Assembly (NCBI GenBank): GCA_041946685.1
Contig: JBHGAV010000030.1
Span: forward strand, 1 to 47,263
Reading direction: 5' to 3'
DNA from: JBHGAV01 sp041946685
GTDB lineage: Bacteria > Acidobacteriota > Terriglobia > Bryobacterales > Bryobacteraceae
Length of the DNA: 47,263 nucleotides
Positions 1-8,389 of this stretch are shown here, piece after piece; position 1 is the first letter of the stretch, and the number at the start of each line of letters is the position of its first letter. The position numbers and the translations under genes were made by a program. The notes beneath the pieces are model-generated. The model worked only from the letters and a program-made list of their open reading frames with translations. It did not search any database and was not told the origin of the DNA.

Positions 1-698
1 GAGCAGATGATGATGGCGTTGTCGGCCAGGTCGCGCATCACCTCCAGCTCGAACTCCTTCCAGCCGAGGACGCTTTCTTCCATCAGGACTTCGTGCACGG
101 GCGAGAGCGCCAGGCCCCGCTCCAGGATCTCGATCAGCTCTTCCCGGTTGTAGGCGATGCCGCCGCCGGTTCCGCCCAGCGTGAAGCTGGGCCTCAGGAT
201 GGCGGGGTATCCGATCTTGCCGGCGAAGTCGAGGCCGTCCTCCAGGTTGTTGACCAGCTTGGAATCGGGCACATCCAGCCCGATCTTCCGCATGGCGTCC
301 TTGAACAGCAGCCGGTCTTCCGCCTTCTTGATCGCCCCCAGCTTGGCGCCGATCAGCTCGACCCCATACTTGTCGAGCACGCCCGCCTCGGCCAGCTCCA
401 CCGAAAGGTTCAAGCCGGTCTGCCCACCCACCGTGGAGAGCAGGGCGTCGGGCCGCTCCTTGCGGATCACTTCCTCGGCGAACTCCAGCGTGAGCGGTTC
501 GACGTAGGTGCAATCGGCCAGGTCGGGATCGGTCATGATGGTGGCCGGATTGGAGTTGATCAGCACCACCTGGTAGCCGTCGCTCTTCAGCGCCTTGCAG
601 GCCTGCGTGCCCGAGTAGTCGAACTCACAAGCCTGGCCGATGATGATCGGCCCGGAGCCCACGATCAGGATCTTGTGAAGGTCGTTTCGTCTCGGCAT
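1..698 (-). CDS. carB: Carbamoyl-phosphate synthase large subunit, N-terminal part (cut by window edge)
   Basis: Makes carbamoyl phosphate from bicarbonate, ATP and the ammonia released by CarA, feeding pyrimidine and arginine synthesis in the cytoplasm. The first ~232 codons are visible. They begin MPRRNDLHKILIVGSGP, followed by the conserved nucleotide-binding start (PIIIGQACEFDYSGTQA) and INSNPATIMTD, then the start of the first ATP-grasp region (GKIGYPAILRPSFTLGGTGGG). The ATG is at 698. The gene follows carA with only three bases between stop and start, so the two are surely cotranscribed. The 3' part lies outside the window. Full-length CarB is about 1,070 residues, so only about a fifth is seen here. 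Confidence 0.96.
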   Translation of the reverse strand, partial: MPRRNDLHKILIVGSGPIIIGQACEFDYSGTQACKALKSDGYQVVLINSNPATIMTDPDLADCTYVEPLTLEFAEEVIRKERPDALLSTVGGQTGLNLSVELAEAGVLDKYGVELIGAKLGAIKKAEDRLLFKDAMRKIGLDVPDSKLVNNLEDGLDFAGKIGYPAILRPSFTLGGTGGGIAYNREELIEILERGLALSPVHEVLMEESVLGWKEFELEVMRDLADNAIIIC

Positions 699-701
699 CC
701 T

Positions 702-1838
702 TCAGCGCCCCCCCTTGAATTCGGTCATGAGCTTGACGAAGTCGTCAAACAGGTAGCGCGAATCGTGTGGACCGGGCGCGGCCTCCGGGTGGTACTGCAC
801 GCAAAACGCGGGAAGGCTGCGGTGCCGGAATCCCTCCAGCGTCTGGTCGTTCAGGTTCATGTGCGTCAGCTCGACCTCGGCCGCGTTGAGCGAATCCGGA
901 TCCACCGCGAAGCCGTGATTGTGGCTGGTGATCTCCACTTTGCCGGTGACCCGGTTGAGCACCGGGTGATTGGCCCCGCGATGTCCGAACTTCAGCTTGT
1001 AGGTCTTCGCGCCCAGAGCCAGCCCCAGGATCTGGTGCCCCAGGCAGATGCCGAAGACCGGCGTCTTGCCGAGCAGCGCGCGCACCTGGGCGGCCTGGAA
1101 GTGGAGCGGCTCGGGATCGCCGGGGCCGTTAGAGAGAAATACGCCGTCCGGCTTGAGCGCCAGAACGTCCTCGGCGCGCGTGGTCGCCGGCACCACGGTC
1201 ACGCGGCACCCCACGTGGACCAAGCGCCGCAGGATGTTCCGCTTGATCCCGAAGTCATAGGCAACGACGTGGAACTGTATACCGGCCGGCGTCCCGATCT
1301 GTTCGGCGGGGGAGCAGGCTTCAACGCCGTCCGTCCAAATGTAGCGCTCTTTGGAGGAAACCCTGGTCGCCAGATCGAGCCCCGCCATGGTGGGGCTGCT
1401 GCGCGCCATCTCCACAAGTTGTTGCGGATCGCCGCCCGTGCCGGAAACGACGCCGCGCATCACGCCCCGGGTGCGCAAGTGGCGCACCAGCCGCCGGGTG
1501 TCGACTTCCGCGATCACAGGGATGTTCGAAGCGCCTAGAAACTCCTCGGCTTGCTCCCTGGAGCGCCAGTTGCTGGCGATGGAGGAGAACTCGCGCACCA
1601 CCAGCGCCTCGATCCAGGGCTTGGCGGCTTCGCTGTCGTCGGGCGTGGTTCCGTAGTTCCCGATTTCGGGGTAGGTCAGGATAACGATCTGCCCGGCGTA
1701 GGAGGGGTCGGTGAAGATCTCCTGGTATCCGGTGATGGAGGTATTGAAAACAACCTCGCCGGTTCTCCGGCTGGGCGCACCAAATGCCCTGCCCTCGAAG
1801 ACGCTGCCGTCTTCCAGGGCGAGGATCGCTTTACTCAA
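702..1838 (-). CDS. carA: Carbamoyl-phosphate synthase small (glutaminase) subunit
   Basis: Class I glutamine amidotransferase subunit that hydrolyses glutamine and channels ammonia to CarB. The reading frame is open to 1898, but I prefer a TTG start at 1838 (product begins SKAILALEDGSVFEG). This aligns with the usual CarA N-terminus, gives 378 residues (E. coli CarA is 382), and has a GGAGG nine bases upstream. The N-terminal CarA domain shows FNTSITGYQEIFTDPSYAGQ. The C-terminal amidotransferase has the nucleophile loop FGICLGHQILGLALG and the His/Glu pair QYHPEAAPGP (about residues 350 and 352). It sits immediately upstream of carB and diverges from metX. Confidence 0.95.
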   Translation of the reverse strand: MSKAILALEDGSVFEGRAFGAPSRRTGEVVFNTSITGYQEIFTDPSYAGQIVILTYPEIGNYGTTPDDSEAAKPWIEALVVREFSSIASNWRSREQAEEFLGASNIPVIAEVDTRRLVRHLRTRGVMRGVVSGTGGDPQQLVEMARSSPTMAGLDLATRVSSKERYIWTDGVEACSPAEQIGTPAGIQFHVVAYDFGIKRNILRRLVHVGCRVTVVPATTRAEDVLALKPDGVFLSNGPGDPEPLHFQAAQVRALLGKTPVFGICLGHQILGLALGAKTYKLKFGHRGANHPVLNRVTGKVEITSHNHGFAVDPDSLNAAEVELTHMNLNDQTLEGFRHRSLPAFCVQYHPEAAPGPHDSRYLFDDFVKLMTEFKGGR

Positions 1839-1939
1839 TCCGCTTGTCCTCCAGGAAGGGGTAACTCCTATTTGAACACGCCGCGCCCCCAGGTTCAACC
1901 GGCGCGCTTTGGTATTATGAAAATCTCGCCTCGCGACCC
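1839..1939. promoter_or_regulatory. carA / metX divergent promoter region
   Basis: The 101-bp gap between the two divergent start codons holds an A+T-rich patch at 1911-1920. On the plus strand it reads TATTAT (1913-1918), a -10 candidate 21 bases before the metX ATG. On the minus strand the same patch gives CATAAT (1914-1919), a -10 candidate about 75 bases before carA. No convincing -35 hexamer is visible for either. The overlap of the two -10 elements would make transcription of the two genes mutually exclusive on one DNA molecule, but that is inference. Confidence 0.4.
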
Positions 1940-3046
1940 ATGATCATTAATGCGCAGAAGGCCCAATTCGACTCGTTGTCGCTGGACTGCGGCGCGACGC
2001 TCGCCCCCGTCGAAGTGGCCTACGAGACCTACGGCAAGCTGAACCGGGCCAGGTCCAACGCGATCCTGATCCTGCACGCGCTGTCGGGCGACGCGCACGC
2101 GGCAGGCATCAGCGAGGAGACCGGAAAGCCCGGCTGGTGGGACAACTCCATCGGCCCCGGCAAAGCCTTCGACACCGAGAAGTACTTCATCATCTGTTCG
2201 AACGTGCTCGGCGGATGCCGGGGGACCACGGGCCCGACATCGATCAACCCCGCCACGGGCGCTCCCTACGCCATGTCGTTCCCCGGCGTGACCATCCCGG
2301 ACATGGTGCGCCTTCAGAAGAGACTCATCGACCATCTCGGCATCGAGCGGCTGCTGGCCGTGGCCGGGGGCTCGATGGGCGGCATGCAGGCCCTGGAATG
2401 GGCCGTTACCTACCCGGACTCGGTCGCGGCGGCGATCCCCATCGCCACCACCGCCCGCCACAGCGCACAGCAGATCGCATTCAACGAAGTGGGCCGGCAG
2501 GCGATCATGGCCGACCCCGATTGGAACGAGGGCAACTACGAGCGGAGCAAGCCTCCGGCCCGCGGCTTGGCCGTGGCGCGCATGATCGGCCACATCACCT
2601 ACATGAGCGACGAGTCCATGCGGGAGAAGTTCGGCCGCCGCCTGCGCGACCGCGACCGCTACGGCTTCGACTTCTCCATCGACTTCGAGGTGGAGAGCTA
2701 CCTGCGTTACCGCGGCGCGCAGTTCGTGGAGCGCTTCGACGCCAACTCGTATCTCTATATCACCAAGGCCCTGGACTACTTCGACCTGGCGAATGGTCGT
2801 GGCTCTCTGGCCGAGGCGCTCGGCCAATCGAAGGCGCGGTTCCTGGTGATCAGCTTCACTTCCGACTGGCTCTATCCGAGCTACCAGTCACTCGAGATCG
2901 TCAACGCGCTCCGCAGCCGCAACCGGGATGTGGCGTATTGCGAGCTTACCTCCAACTACGGCCACGACGCGTTTCTGGTGGACATCGGCGAGCAGACCGA
3001 GATTCTGCGCGGCTTCCTTGCCAGCTCTTACAAGGAGAGAGGCTGA
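1940..3046 (+). CDS. metX: Homoserine O-acyltransferase (acetyltransferase type)
   Basis: Acylates homoserine at the start of methionine synthesis. The 368-residue alpha/beta-hydrolase has the nucleophile elbow GGSMGGMQALEW (Ser about residue 145), the acid in SFTSDWLYP (Asp about 309) and the base in NYGHDAFLVD (His about 342). It also has the family signature NVLGGCRGTTGPTSINPATG. The length matches MetX. No clear Shine-Dalgarno precedes the ATG, and the -10 candidate lies only 21 bases upstream, so the leader is very short. metW follows after two bases, the usual MetX-MetW pairing. Whether the donor is acetyl- or succinyl-CoA cannot be settled from motifs alone; acetyl is the default for this family. 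Confidence 0.93.
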   Translation: MIINAQKAQFDSLSLDCGATLAPVEVAYETYGKLNRARSNAILILHALSGDAHAAGISEETGKPGWWDNSIGPGKAFDTEKYFIICSNVLGGCRGTTGPTSINPATGAPYAMSFPGVTIPDMVRLQKRLIDHLGIERLLAVAGGSMGGMQALEWAVTYPDSVAAAIPIATTARHSAQQIAFNEVGRQAIMADPDWNEGNYERSKPPARGLAVARMIGHITYMSDESMREKFGRRLRDRDRYGFDFSIDFEVESYLRYRGAQFVERFDANSYLYITKALDYFDLANGRGSLAEALGQSKARFLVISFTSDWLYPSYQSLEIVNALRSRNRDVAYCELTSNYGHDAFLVDIGEQTEILRGFLASSYKERG

Positions 3047-3048
3047 CG

Positions 3049-3678
3049 ATGACCGCCGCGGTCGACACCAAGGCCCGCTCCTTCGTGCGGGAAGTGCTCG
3101 GGCGCAGCGACTACGCCATCATCAGCGATCTGATCGAGCCGGGGACCAAGGTCCTGGATTTGGGCTGCGGGGACGGCGAACTTCTCCAGTGGCTTGCCGA
3201 AAACAAGGGCGTTGAGGGGCGGGGCATCGAGATCAGCGGCGCCCGCGTGCAGCGCGCCATCAGCCGGGGCGTCTCCGTCTATCAGGGGGACATCGACGAG
3301 GGTCTCACCAACTACCCGGACCAGGCCTTCGACTACGTGATCCTGGGCCAGACCTTGCAGGAGACGCGCCACCCGCTCGGCGTGGTGCGCGAGATGCTGC
3401 GCGTGGGCCGGCACGCCATCGTGACCTTCCCCAACTTCGGCCACTGGTCGGTGCGGCTGGCGCACCTGGTCAGCGGCCGCGCGCCCAAGACCAAGCTCTT
3501 TCCGCACAACTGGTACGATTCGCCCAACATCCACTTCCTCACGGTGAAGGACTTCGAGGAACTGGCCCGCCAGGAGAACCTGACGGTCGAGCGCAAGATC
3601 TTCCTCTCCGGCCACTACATGGGCCGATTCCTCCCCAACCTCATGGCCGAGGTGGCCGTCTTCCTGGTGAGAAAGTAG
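3049..3678 (+). CDS. metW: MetW-family methyltransferase-like protein
   Basis: Small (209-residue) class I SAM-dependent methyltransferase fold, with motif I VLDLGCGDGELLQWL near residue 35. The rest is typical of MetW: GRGIEISGARVQRAISRGVSVYQGDIDEGL, ILGQTLQETRHP and FPNFGHWSVRLAHLVSGR. MetW is known to partner MetX in homoserine acylation in several phyla; its own catalytic role is not established. The ATG at 3049 has AAGGAGAGAGG directly upstream, and the frame begins two bases after the metX stop. A longer in-frame reading starting inside metX is a shadow and is not used. Confidence 0.93.
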   Translation: MTAAVDTKARSFVREVLGRSDYAIISDLIEPGTKVLDLGCGDGELLQWLAENKGVEGRGIEISGARVQRAISRGVSVYQGDIDEGLTNYPDQAFDYVILGQTLQETRHPLGVVREMLRVGRHAIVTFPNFGHWSVRLAHLVSGRAPKTKLFPHNWYDSPNIHFLTVKDFEELARQENLTVERKIFLSGHYMGRFLPNLMAEVAVFLVRK

Positions 3679-3682
3679 CGGG

Positions 3683-4888
3683 TTACTTCGGATCGCTGCC
3701 GTCGAGCATCTTCACCTTGTTGTGGCGGAAGTACTCGCGGACCAGGGCCTTCATCATGACGTCGCGCTGGTCGTAAAGCCGCCTTTGCTTGCGCGGCTTG
3801 TGCTTGGCGAGGGCGTAGTGCGTCAGGATCGGCATGGCGATGGTGGTGTCGGTGTAGCAGACCACGGCGTCGGGCAGGCGGTCCGGGTCGACCTTGCCCC
3901 AACTGACCGCCTCGCTCGGCGTCGCGCCGCTCAGCCCGCCCGTGTCCGGGCGCGCGTCGGTGACTTGCAGGAAGTAGTCCTGCCCGAACTCCTTGATGCG
4001 CAGCACCTCCTGGATCTGGGGTTCGGTCTGGAGCATGAAGTTCTTCGGGCTCCCCCCGCCCCACAGCACCACGCCGCTCTTGCCGCCCGAGCGCTTGGCC
4101 GCCAGTACGTAGGCCGTGGTCTCGTTGACGTCGATCGAAGGATTGATCCGCAGCTTGTTGCCGCGCAGCTCGACGCCGGCGACGTTCATGCCGATGGTCG
4201 AGTCGCCGGGCGACGAGGTGTAGCAGGGCACGCCCGCCCGGTAGGCCGCGGCCAGCACCGAGACGTCCTTGACGCCGGCCCTGCGCTCCCACTCGGCGGC
4301 GTAGCGGCCGATCAGGTAGTGCAGCTCGGCGGTGCCCATCTCCTTCTGGAACTCGGGCTGGACCAGGATGCCGCGCAGGATTTCGTCGGTGGCCATCAGG
4401 CAGTCGCTGTATCCAAGGAGCACGTCGTAGATGCGCACGATGTCGTTGTTGCGCAGCTCGGTGTCGTCCATGTTGTAGCGGCCGACGCGCACCGGATAGT
4501 TGAGGGCGAAATGCAGGTCGTGGTACAGGTTCGCGCCTGTGGCGACGATCCAGTCGACGAAGCCGGCCTTGATCAGCGGCACAATTGAAGAGCAGCCCAG
4601 GCCCGCGGGTGTCAGAGCGCCGGCGAGGCTCATGCCGATGGTGACGTCCGGCGCGAGCATCTTCTCGACGAACAACTGGCAGCCCTCCTTGAGCCTGGCC
4701 GAGTTGTAGGCCAGGAACGTGTCGTCGACGATCCGCGTGAGAGTCTCCTTTCCGGTCAGATTCCTGGGCAGGATGCGCTTGCCGGAGAGATACTTGTCGC
4801 GGTTCGGACACCTCTTCTTGCGGAGCCAGTCGGGCATCTCGGACAGGTCTTCGCGGTAGCGTTGGTTGGGCTTGTTCGTCTTGGCCAT
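3683..4888 (-). CDS. Deoxyhypusine synthase-family protein (probable polyamine-modifying enzyme)
   Basis: A 401-residue member of the deoxyhypusine synthase family. It has the NAD-binding and active-site landmarks VTIGMSLAGALTPAGLG, DWIVATGANLYHDLH and YTSSPGDSTIGMN, and the catalytic lysine motif SEAVSWGKV (Lys about 332; human enzyme Lys329). Bacteria lack the archaeal/eukaryotic eIF5A target, and some bacterial homologues act as homospermidine synthases, so a spermidine-dependent aminobutyl transfer is the likely chemistry. The exact acceptor is unknown. The ATG at 4888 (MAKTNKPNQ) is chosen over upstream in-frame starts because it matches the family start and leaves room for a promoter. 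It diverges from an agmatine deiminase fusion, which supports a polyamine role. Confidence 0.85.
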   Translation of the reverse strand: MAKTNKPNQRYREDLSEMPDWLRKKRCPNRDKYLSGKRILPRNLTGKETLTRIVDDTFLAYNSARLKEGCQLFVEKMLAPDVTIGMSLAGALTPAGLGCSSIVPLIKAGFVDWIVATGANLYHDLHFALNYPVRVGRYNMDDTELRNNDIVRIYDVLLGYSDCLMATDEILRGILVQPEFQKEMGTAELHYLIGRYAAEWERRAGVKDVSVLAAAYRAGVPCYTSSPGDSTIGMNVAGVELRGNKLRINPSIDVNETTAYVLAAKRSGGKSGVVLWGGGSPKNFMLQTEPQIQEVLRIKEFGQDYFLQVTDARPDTGGLSGATPSEAVSWGKVDPDRLPDAVVCYTDTTIAMPILTHYALAKHKPRKQRRLYDQRDVMMKALVREYFRHNKVKMLDGSDPK

Positions 4889-4954
4889 GGCGCAGACTAT
4901 GATTATGGCAGAACGCCGCCTTGCGCCCGCAGGGTACAATCTGCGTTTGAGGAG
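4889..4954. promoter_or_regulatory. Divergent promoter region, polyamine gene pair
   Basis: The 66-bp gap contains CATAAT on the minus strand (4902-4907), 13 bases before the deoxyhypusine-synthase-like ATG. It also contains TACAAT on the plus strand (4935-4940), 14 bases before the ATG of the agmatine deiminase fusion. Both would give leaders of roughly ten bases or fewer. The -35 regions are not recognisable. GAGGAG at 4949-4954 abuts the plus-strand ATG and is better spaced for a TTG at 4961. Confidence 0.45.
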
Positions 4955-6694
4955 ATGGGTTTGATCTTCTGGTGGAACTTGCGGCGGCTTCGGAGCGAGG
5001 ACCGGACGACGCGTGCCCTGGCGGCGGCCGCTCTGGGCGCATCGCGTGATCCTCGCGCGGTGGACGCCCTGGTGGACGCCATGCGCGACAAGTCCATCAG
5101 TCCCCGCCACCCGATGATCGAGGCGCTCGGAGACACCGGCGACCAGCGCGCTCTCCCTGCGTTACGCGAGCACCTGAACAGCGGTCCGCCGCACCATCAG
5201 GTTTACGTAGTGAAGGCGATCCAGAAGATCGGTGGAGAGGCGGCCAGAGACGCGCTTATCGAAGCGCTGGATAGCGGCTCTCATGAGGCCAGGCGTGCCG
5301 CGGCGGACGCGCTGGAACTGGGCGGGTGGGCCGCCGGCAACGAAGAGCTGCGGCTGCGTTGCGCTCTGGTCAGAGAAGACTTCCCCACCCTCCAACTTCT
5401 CGGCGCCGCCGCCGTGGAGCCGCTGGTGGCCATGCTGCGTGAGGCTCTCCCGAACAAGCGCGTACGGGCCGCCGTCGCTCTGGGCGAAATCGGCGACTCC
5501 AGGGCGATCGCTCCGCTTTCGGAGGCGCTGGGGAGTCCCGAACCCGAACTGCGGCGCGCGGCGGAGCTGGCTCTCGCCAAGATCGCCCCGCCCCGAGCGG
5601 CTGTAGAAGAGAAGCGTGAGAACCAAGCGGCCCCTGCGGCGGCCGCGACGCCGTCCACGCTCGGCTTCTCGATGCCGGCCGAATGGGAGCCGCACGAAGC
5701 GACGTGGCTGGCGTGGCCCCATAATCCTACCGATTGGCCGGACAAGCTCGACACCATCCGCTGGGTCTACGGCGAAATCGTCCGGAAGATCACTCCCGGA
5801 GAGGGCGTCCGCCTGCTGGTCGCCTCCGGCGCACAGGAGAACCAGGCCCGCCGCCAACTGGCAAGAGCGGGCGCGGAAACCGCGCGTGTAGAGTTTATCC
5901 AGCATCCCACCAACCGGGGCTGGACCAGGGACAGCGGCCCGGTATTCGTGAAGCGCAAGGGCGAGACGGCCATCATCCACTTCCACTTCAACGGCTGGGC
6001 CAAGTACCCGGACTGGCAGCAGGACCGGCGTGTGCCCGAGGTCGCCGCCGCCCGCCTTGGCAAGCGCCTGTTCGAGGGCAGGCTGGGAGAGACAGACCTG
6101 ATCCTGGAGGGCGGCGGTATCGAGGTGAACGGCCGGGGTACACTGATCACGACCGAAGAGTGCTATCTGGACCCCACGACGCAGGTCCGCAACCCGGGCT
6201 ACGGACGCCGGGAGATGGAGGCGGCCTTGAGGGAGAACCTGGGCGTGAGCAACGTCTTCTGGCTGGGCGGCGGCGTGGCAGGCGACGATACGCATGGCCA
6301 CGTGGACGACATCTGCCGCTTTGTCAATCCAACGACCGTCGTGCTCGCCCGCGAGTCCAATCCCGGCGACGTCAACTACCTGCCGCTGGAAGAGAACTGG
6401 GAGCGTATCAAGGATCTGCGTCTTGAGGATGGATCGAAGCCCGAGGTGGCGCCGCTGCCCATGCCCGCGCCTATCTACTTCGACGGCGACCGCCTGCCGG
6501 CCAGCTACGCGAACTTTTACATCGCCAACGCCGCCGTGCTGGTGCCGACCTTCAACGACCCCAACGACAGGGTGGCGCTGGGGATCTTGCAGGAGTTGAT
6601 CCCCGACCGCCCCGTGGTCGGCATCCATGCCGTGGATCTGGTGCTGGGCTTCGGCACGCTGCACTGCCTGACCCAGCAGCAGCCGGCGGAGTAG
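4955..6694 (+). CDS. HEAT-repeat / agmatine deiminase fusion protein
   Basis: Predicted 579-residue two-part protein. Residues ~15-215 form HEAT/PBS-lyase-type repeats (DPRAVDALVDAM, GDQRALPALREHL, GDSRAIAPLSEAL, LRRAAELALAKI). A linker rich in Ala and Pro follows, then an agmatine deiminase/Porphyromonas-type arginine deiminase domain (~235-579). Landmarks are WEPHEATWLAWPHNPTDWP, GWTRDSGPVF, LILEGGGIEVNGRGTL, THGHVDDICRF and the C-terminal catalytic Cys in GTLHCLTQQQP (about Cys571). The deiminase should convert agmatine to N-carbamoylputrescine. Free-standing enzymes are ~340-370 residues, so the deiminase is complete and the HEAT part is extra. The ATG has an abutting GGAG; a TTG two codons on is better spaced. 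Confidence 0.88.
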   Translation: MGLIFWWNLRRLRSEDRTTRALAAAALGASRDPRAVDALVDAMRDKSISPRHPMIEALGDTGDQRALPALREHLNSGPPHHQVYVVKAIQKIGGEAARDALIEALDSGSHEARRAAADALELGGWAAGNEELRLRCALVREDFPTLQLLGAAAVEPLVAMLREALPNKRVRAAVALGEIGDSRAIAPLSEALGSPEPELRRAAELALAKIAPPRAAVEEKRENQAAPAAAATPSTLGFSMPAEWEPHEATWLAWPHNPTDWPDKLDTIRWVYGEIVRKITPGEGVRLLVASGAQENQARRQLARAGAETARVEFIQHPTNRGWTRDSGPVFVKRKGETAIIHFHFNGWAKYPDWQQDRRVPEVAAARLGKRLFEGRLGETDLILEGGGIEVNGRGTLITTEECYLDPTTQVRNPGYGRREMEAALRENLGVSNVFWLGGGVAGDDTHGHVDDICRFVNPTTVVLARESNPGDVNYLPLEENWERIKDLRLEDGSKPEVAPLPMPAPIYFDGDRLPASYANFYIANAAVLVPTFNDPNDRVALGILQELIPDRPVVGIHAVDLVLGFGTLHCLTQQQPAE

Positions 6695-8329
6695 CTACCG
6701 GCCAGCGTCTTCGGGTTTGAGGGCTTTCAGTTCGACGCGCTCAACGGCGCCCGCATCCAGATCCACCTTGACCGCCTTCTGTTCGAAGGGCGCGGCCAGG
6801 CTGGGGTCGCGAGCGAGCTCCGGCATCGATTCCTCGAAGGCGTAGACCTTGTATCGGCCCGGAGCGAGGCCCCGAATAGTGAACTTGCCATCCTGGTCCG
6901 CCGTAGCGGTCTTGTTGAGATAGGGCTGCGACGGCCGCGGCGGGTCGGGCAGAACGGCGATGGTGCTGCCAACGGCAGGCTTGTCGCCGGCTGTGGCTGT
7001 GCCCTCCAGCGTCGCGCCCTTCAGGCTCAGCAGCACTTCCAGGGCGGCGCTCCCCCGGAAACCGGAGAGGTCAACCCCCTTGTCGAGCACCTCCTGGCCC
7101 GCCAGTTTCACGGACTTGACGTATGCGCCCTCGGGCAGACCGCTCAGGTTGAGGTAGTACCTGTCGGGGAACACCCCCGAGACCTTGAAGGAACCGTCCG
7201 AGGCGGTGCGCCCGGAAGGGTAACCGAACATGCCCGCCTCGAAGGGCGTCAGACTCAAGTTCACGCGCTGCGGCTCGGCGGCCTGCTGGCCTTCGACCTT
7301 CACGATCCCGGAGACCGTCAGAGGTTCCGTGAGTGACACCAGCAGTCCGGTGATGTCGGAGGTCGAGACGTCCACCATAGTCTTCCCCACGGGTCCGCCG
7401 CCCCCTTGCCTGCCGGTGTTCTGGGCGATGATGTAATAGCTGCCGGCCGGCACGCGGGTTATCTCGAAGGAGCCGTCCGCCCTCACCTGCGCTCCCCCTC
7501 TCGTTATGCCCCGGAAAACGCTGTTTCCCCGCGGCATCAGCATGAGCCTCATCCCGCCGGCTGTGTCCTGCGGGTTCGCTCCCATGACCCGGCCCTGGAT
7601 GCGGAAAAGGGAACCCGTGCGCATGGCGATGTTGATGCCGGCAATCTCCTGGCCGGCGGCGACGTCGATGGGCAGCGCGGCGGAGGCATCGGCGGTCGAA
7701 GGGTAGTAAGTTGGCACCGGGGCCTGCTCGGCTGCTATCAAGCCTCCTCGTCCCGGCCCTCCGCGGGCCATGCCCCCGGCCTGGCGCTCGGCGACAACGA
7801 TGTACCGGCCGGGACTCAGGCCGGCGATGCGGTACTCGCCGATGTCGTTGGTCATGGAACCGCTGGTGGTCTGTGGCGAAGCGGAGTTTCCTTGCCGCCA
7901 TGCGGTCACGTTCACCCGCGGCAGGGGGTCGCCGTCCTCGTCGACCACGAGGCCCATGATCACGCCCTGGGGCGTGAGCCTGATTTCCAGATCCTTGAGA
8001 TGCTGGCCCTCGGAAAGATTCAGGGGGGCGCCCGCCCCGCCGGGCGTGCTTGATCCGTATCCCTGACGCAGGAAGCCGACGCGCTCCGCCGTGAGCCGGT
8101 AGCTGCCTGGTTCGATGTTCTCGATCAGGAAGCGTCCCTCCCCGTCTGAGCGGCCGCCCCGGGGCGCCGCGTTCCTTCCCGAACCCGCAAGCGTAAGCGT
8201 GGCTCTTGGAACCGGCTCCCCGTTCTTCGCATTGACCACACGTCCTTCTATCTTTGGGGATTTCTGGGAACCGGCACTCTGCGCCCAGGCGGCCGCCAGG
8301 CAGAGAAAGCAGACCCAGACTCTAGTCAT
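6695..8329 (-). CDS. Secreted carboxypeptidase-regulatory-like repeat protein
   Basis: A 544-residue exported protein with signal peptide MTRVWVCFLCLAAAWAQSAG. It contains several transthyretin-like/carboxypeptidase-regulatory beta-sandwich units, recognisable as IEGRVVNAKNGEPVPRATLTLAG, VIMGLVVDEDGDPLPRVNVTAW, FRIQGRVMG, TVSGIVKVEG and LEGTATAGDKPAVGS, each followed by turns such as GEYRIAGLSPGRYIV and GKFTIRGLAPGRYKV. No catalytic domain is seen. Such proteins are abundant in Acidobacteria and probably bind surfaces or partners; the role is unknown. The start at 8329 has GGAGGGG six bases upstream. Its stop codon abuts that of the plus-strand deiminase gene (6694/6695), leaving no intergenic base. 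Confidence 0.85.
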   Translation of the reverse strand: MTRVWVCFLCLAAAWAQSAGSQKSPKIEGRVVNAKNGEPVPRATLTLAGSGRNAAPRGGRSDGEGRFLIENIEPGSYRLTAERVGFLRQGYGSSTPGGAGAPLNLSEGQHLKDLEIRLTPQGVIMGLVVDEDGDPLPRVNVTAWRQGNSASPQTTSGSMTNDIGEYRIAGLSPGRYIVVAERQAGGMARGGPGRGGLIAAEQAPVPTYYPSTADASAALPIDVAAGQEIAGINIAMRTGSLFRIQGRVMGANPQDTAGGMRLMLMPRGNSVFRGITRGGAQVRADGSFEITRVPAGSYYIIAQNTGRQGGGGPVGKTMVDVSTSDITGLLVSLTEPLTVSGIVKVEGQQAAEPQRVNLSLTPFEAGMFGYPSGRTASDGSFKVSGVFPDRYYLNLSGLPEGAYVKSVKLAGQEVLDKGVDLSGFRGSAALEVLLSLKGATLEGTATAGDKPAVGSTIAVLPDPPRPSQPYLNKTATADQDGKFTIRGLAPGRYKVYAFEESMPELARDPSLAAPFEQKAVKVDLDAGAVERVELKALKPEDAGR

Positions 8330-8348
8330 GCGCACCCCTCCACCCACA

Positions 8349-8378
8349 TTGACATGACGCCCACGATCGCGGTAAAGT
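8349..8378 (+). promoter_or_regulatory. Sigma70-type promoter of the cytochrome operon
   Basis: Perfect -35 TTGACA at 8349-8354, 18-bp spacer, -10 TAAAGT at 8373-8378 (four of six matches). The predicted start site is within about 5-7 bases of the ATG at 8390, so the message would be leaderless or nearly so. No Shine-Dalgarno is seen before that ATG. Part of the -35 lies just upstream of the divergent gene starting at 8329. Confidence 0.6.
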
Positions 8379-8389
8379 TGCCTCCTGCC

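Noticed and set aside
93..1538. 481-codon open frame on the plus strand
   Set aside because: It lies antisense to carB and carA, whose motifs are unmistakable. Long antisense frames are expected in GC-rich coding DNA, and its product has no recognisable domain.
3615..5042. 475-codon alternative minus-strand frame over the deoxyhypusine-synthase-like gene
   Set aside because: Translation is Arg/Gly/Pro-rich without motifs, whereas the chosen frame carries the full family signature.
5162..6664. 500-codon open frame antisense to the agmatine deiminase fusion
   Set aside because: No motifs; a shadow of the deiminase gene in high-GC codon usage.
6692..6697. Abutting stop codons (TAG then CTA) of convergent genes
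   Set aside because: Striking but common in compact genomes; no hairpin or other signal accompanies it.
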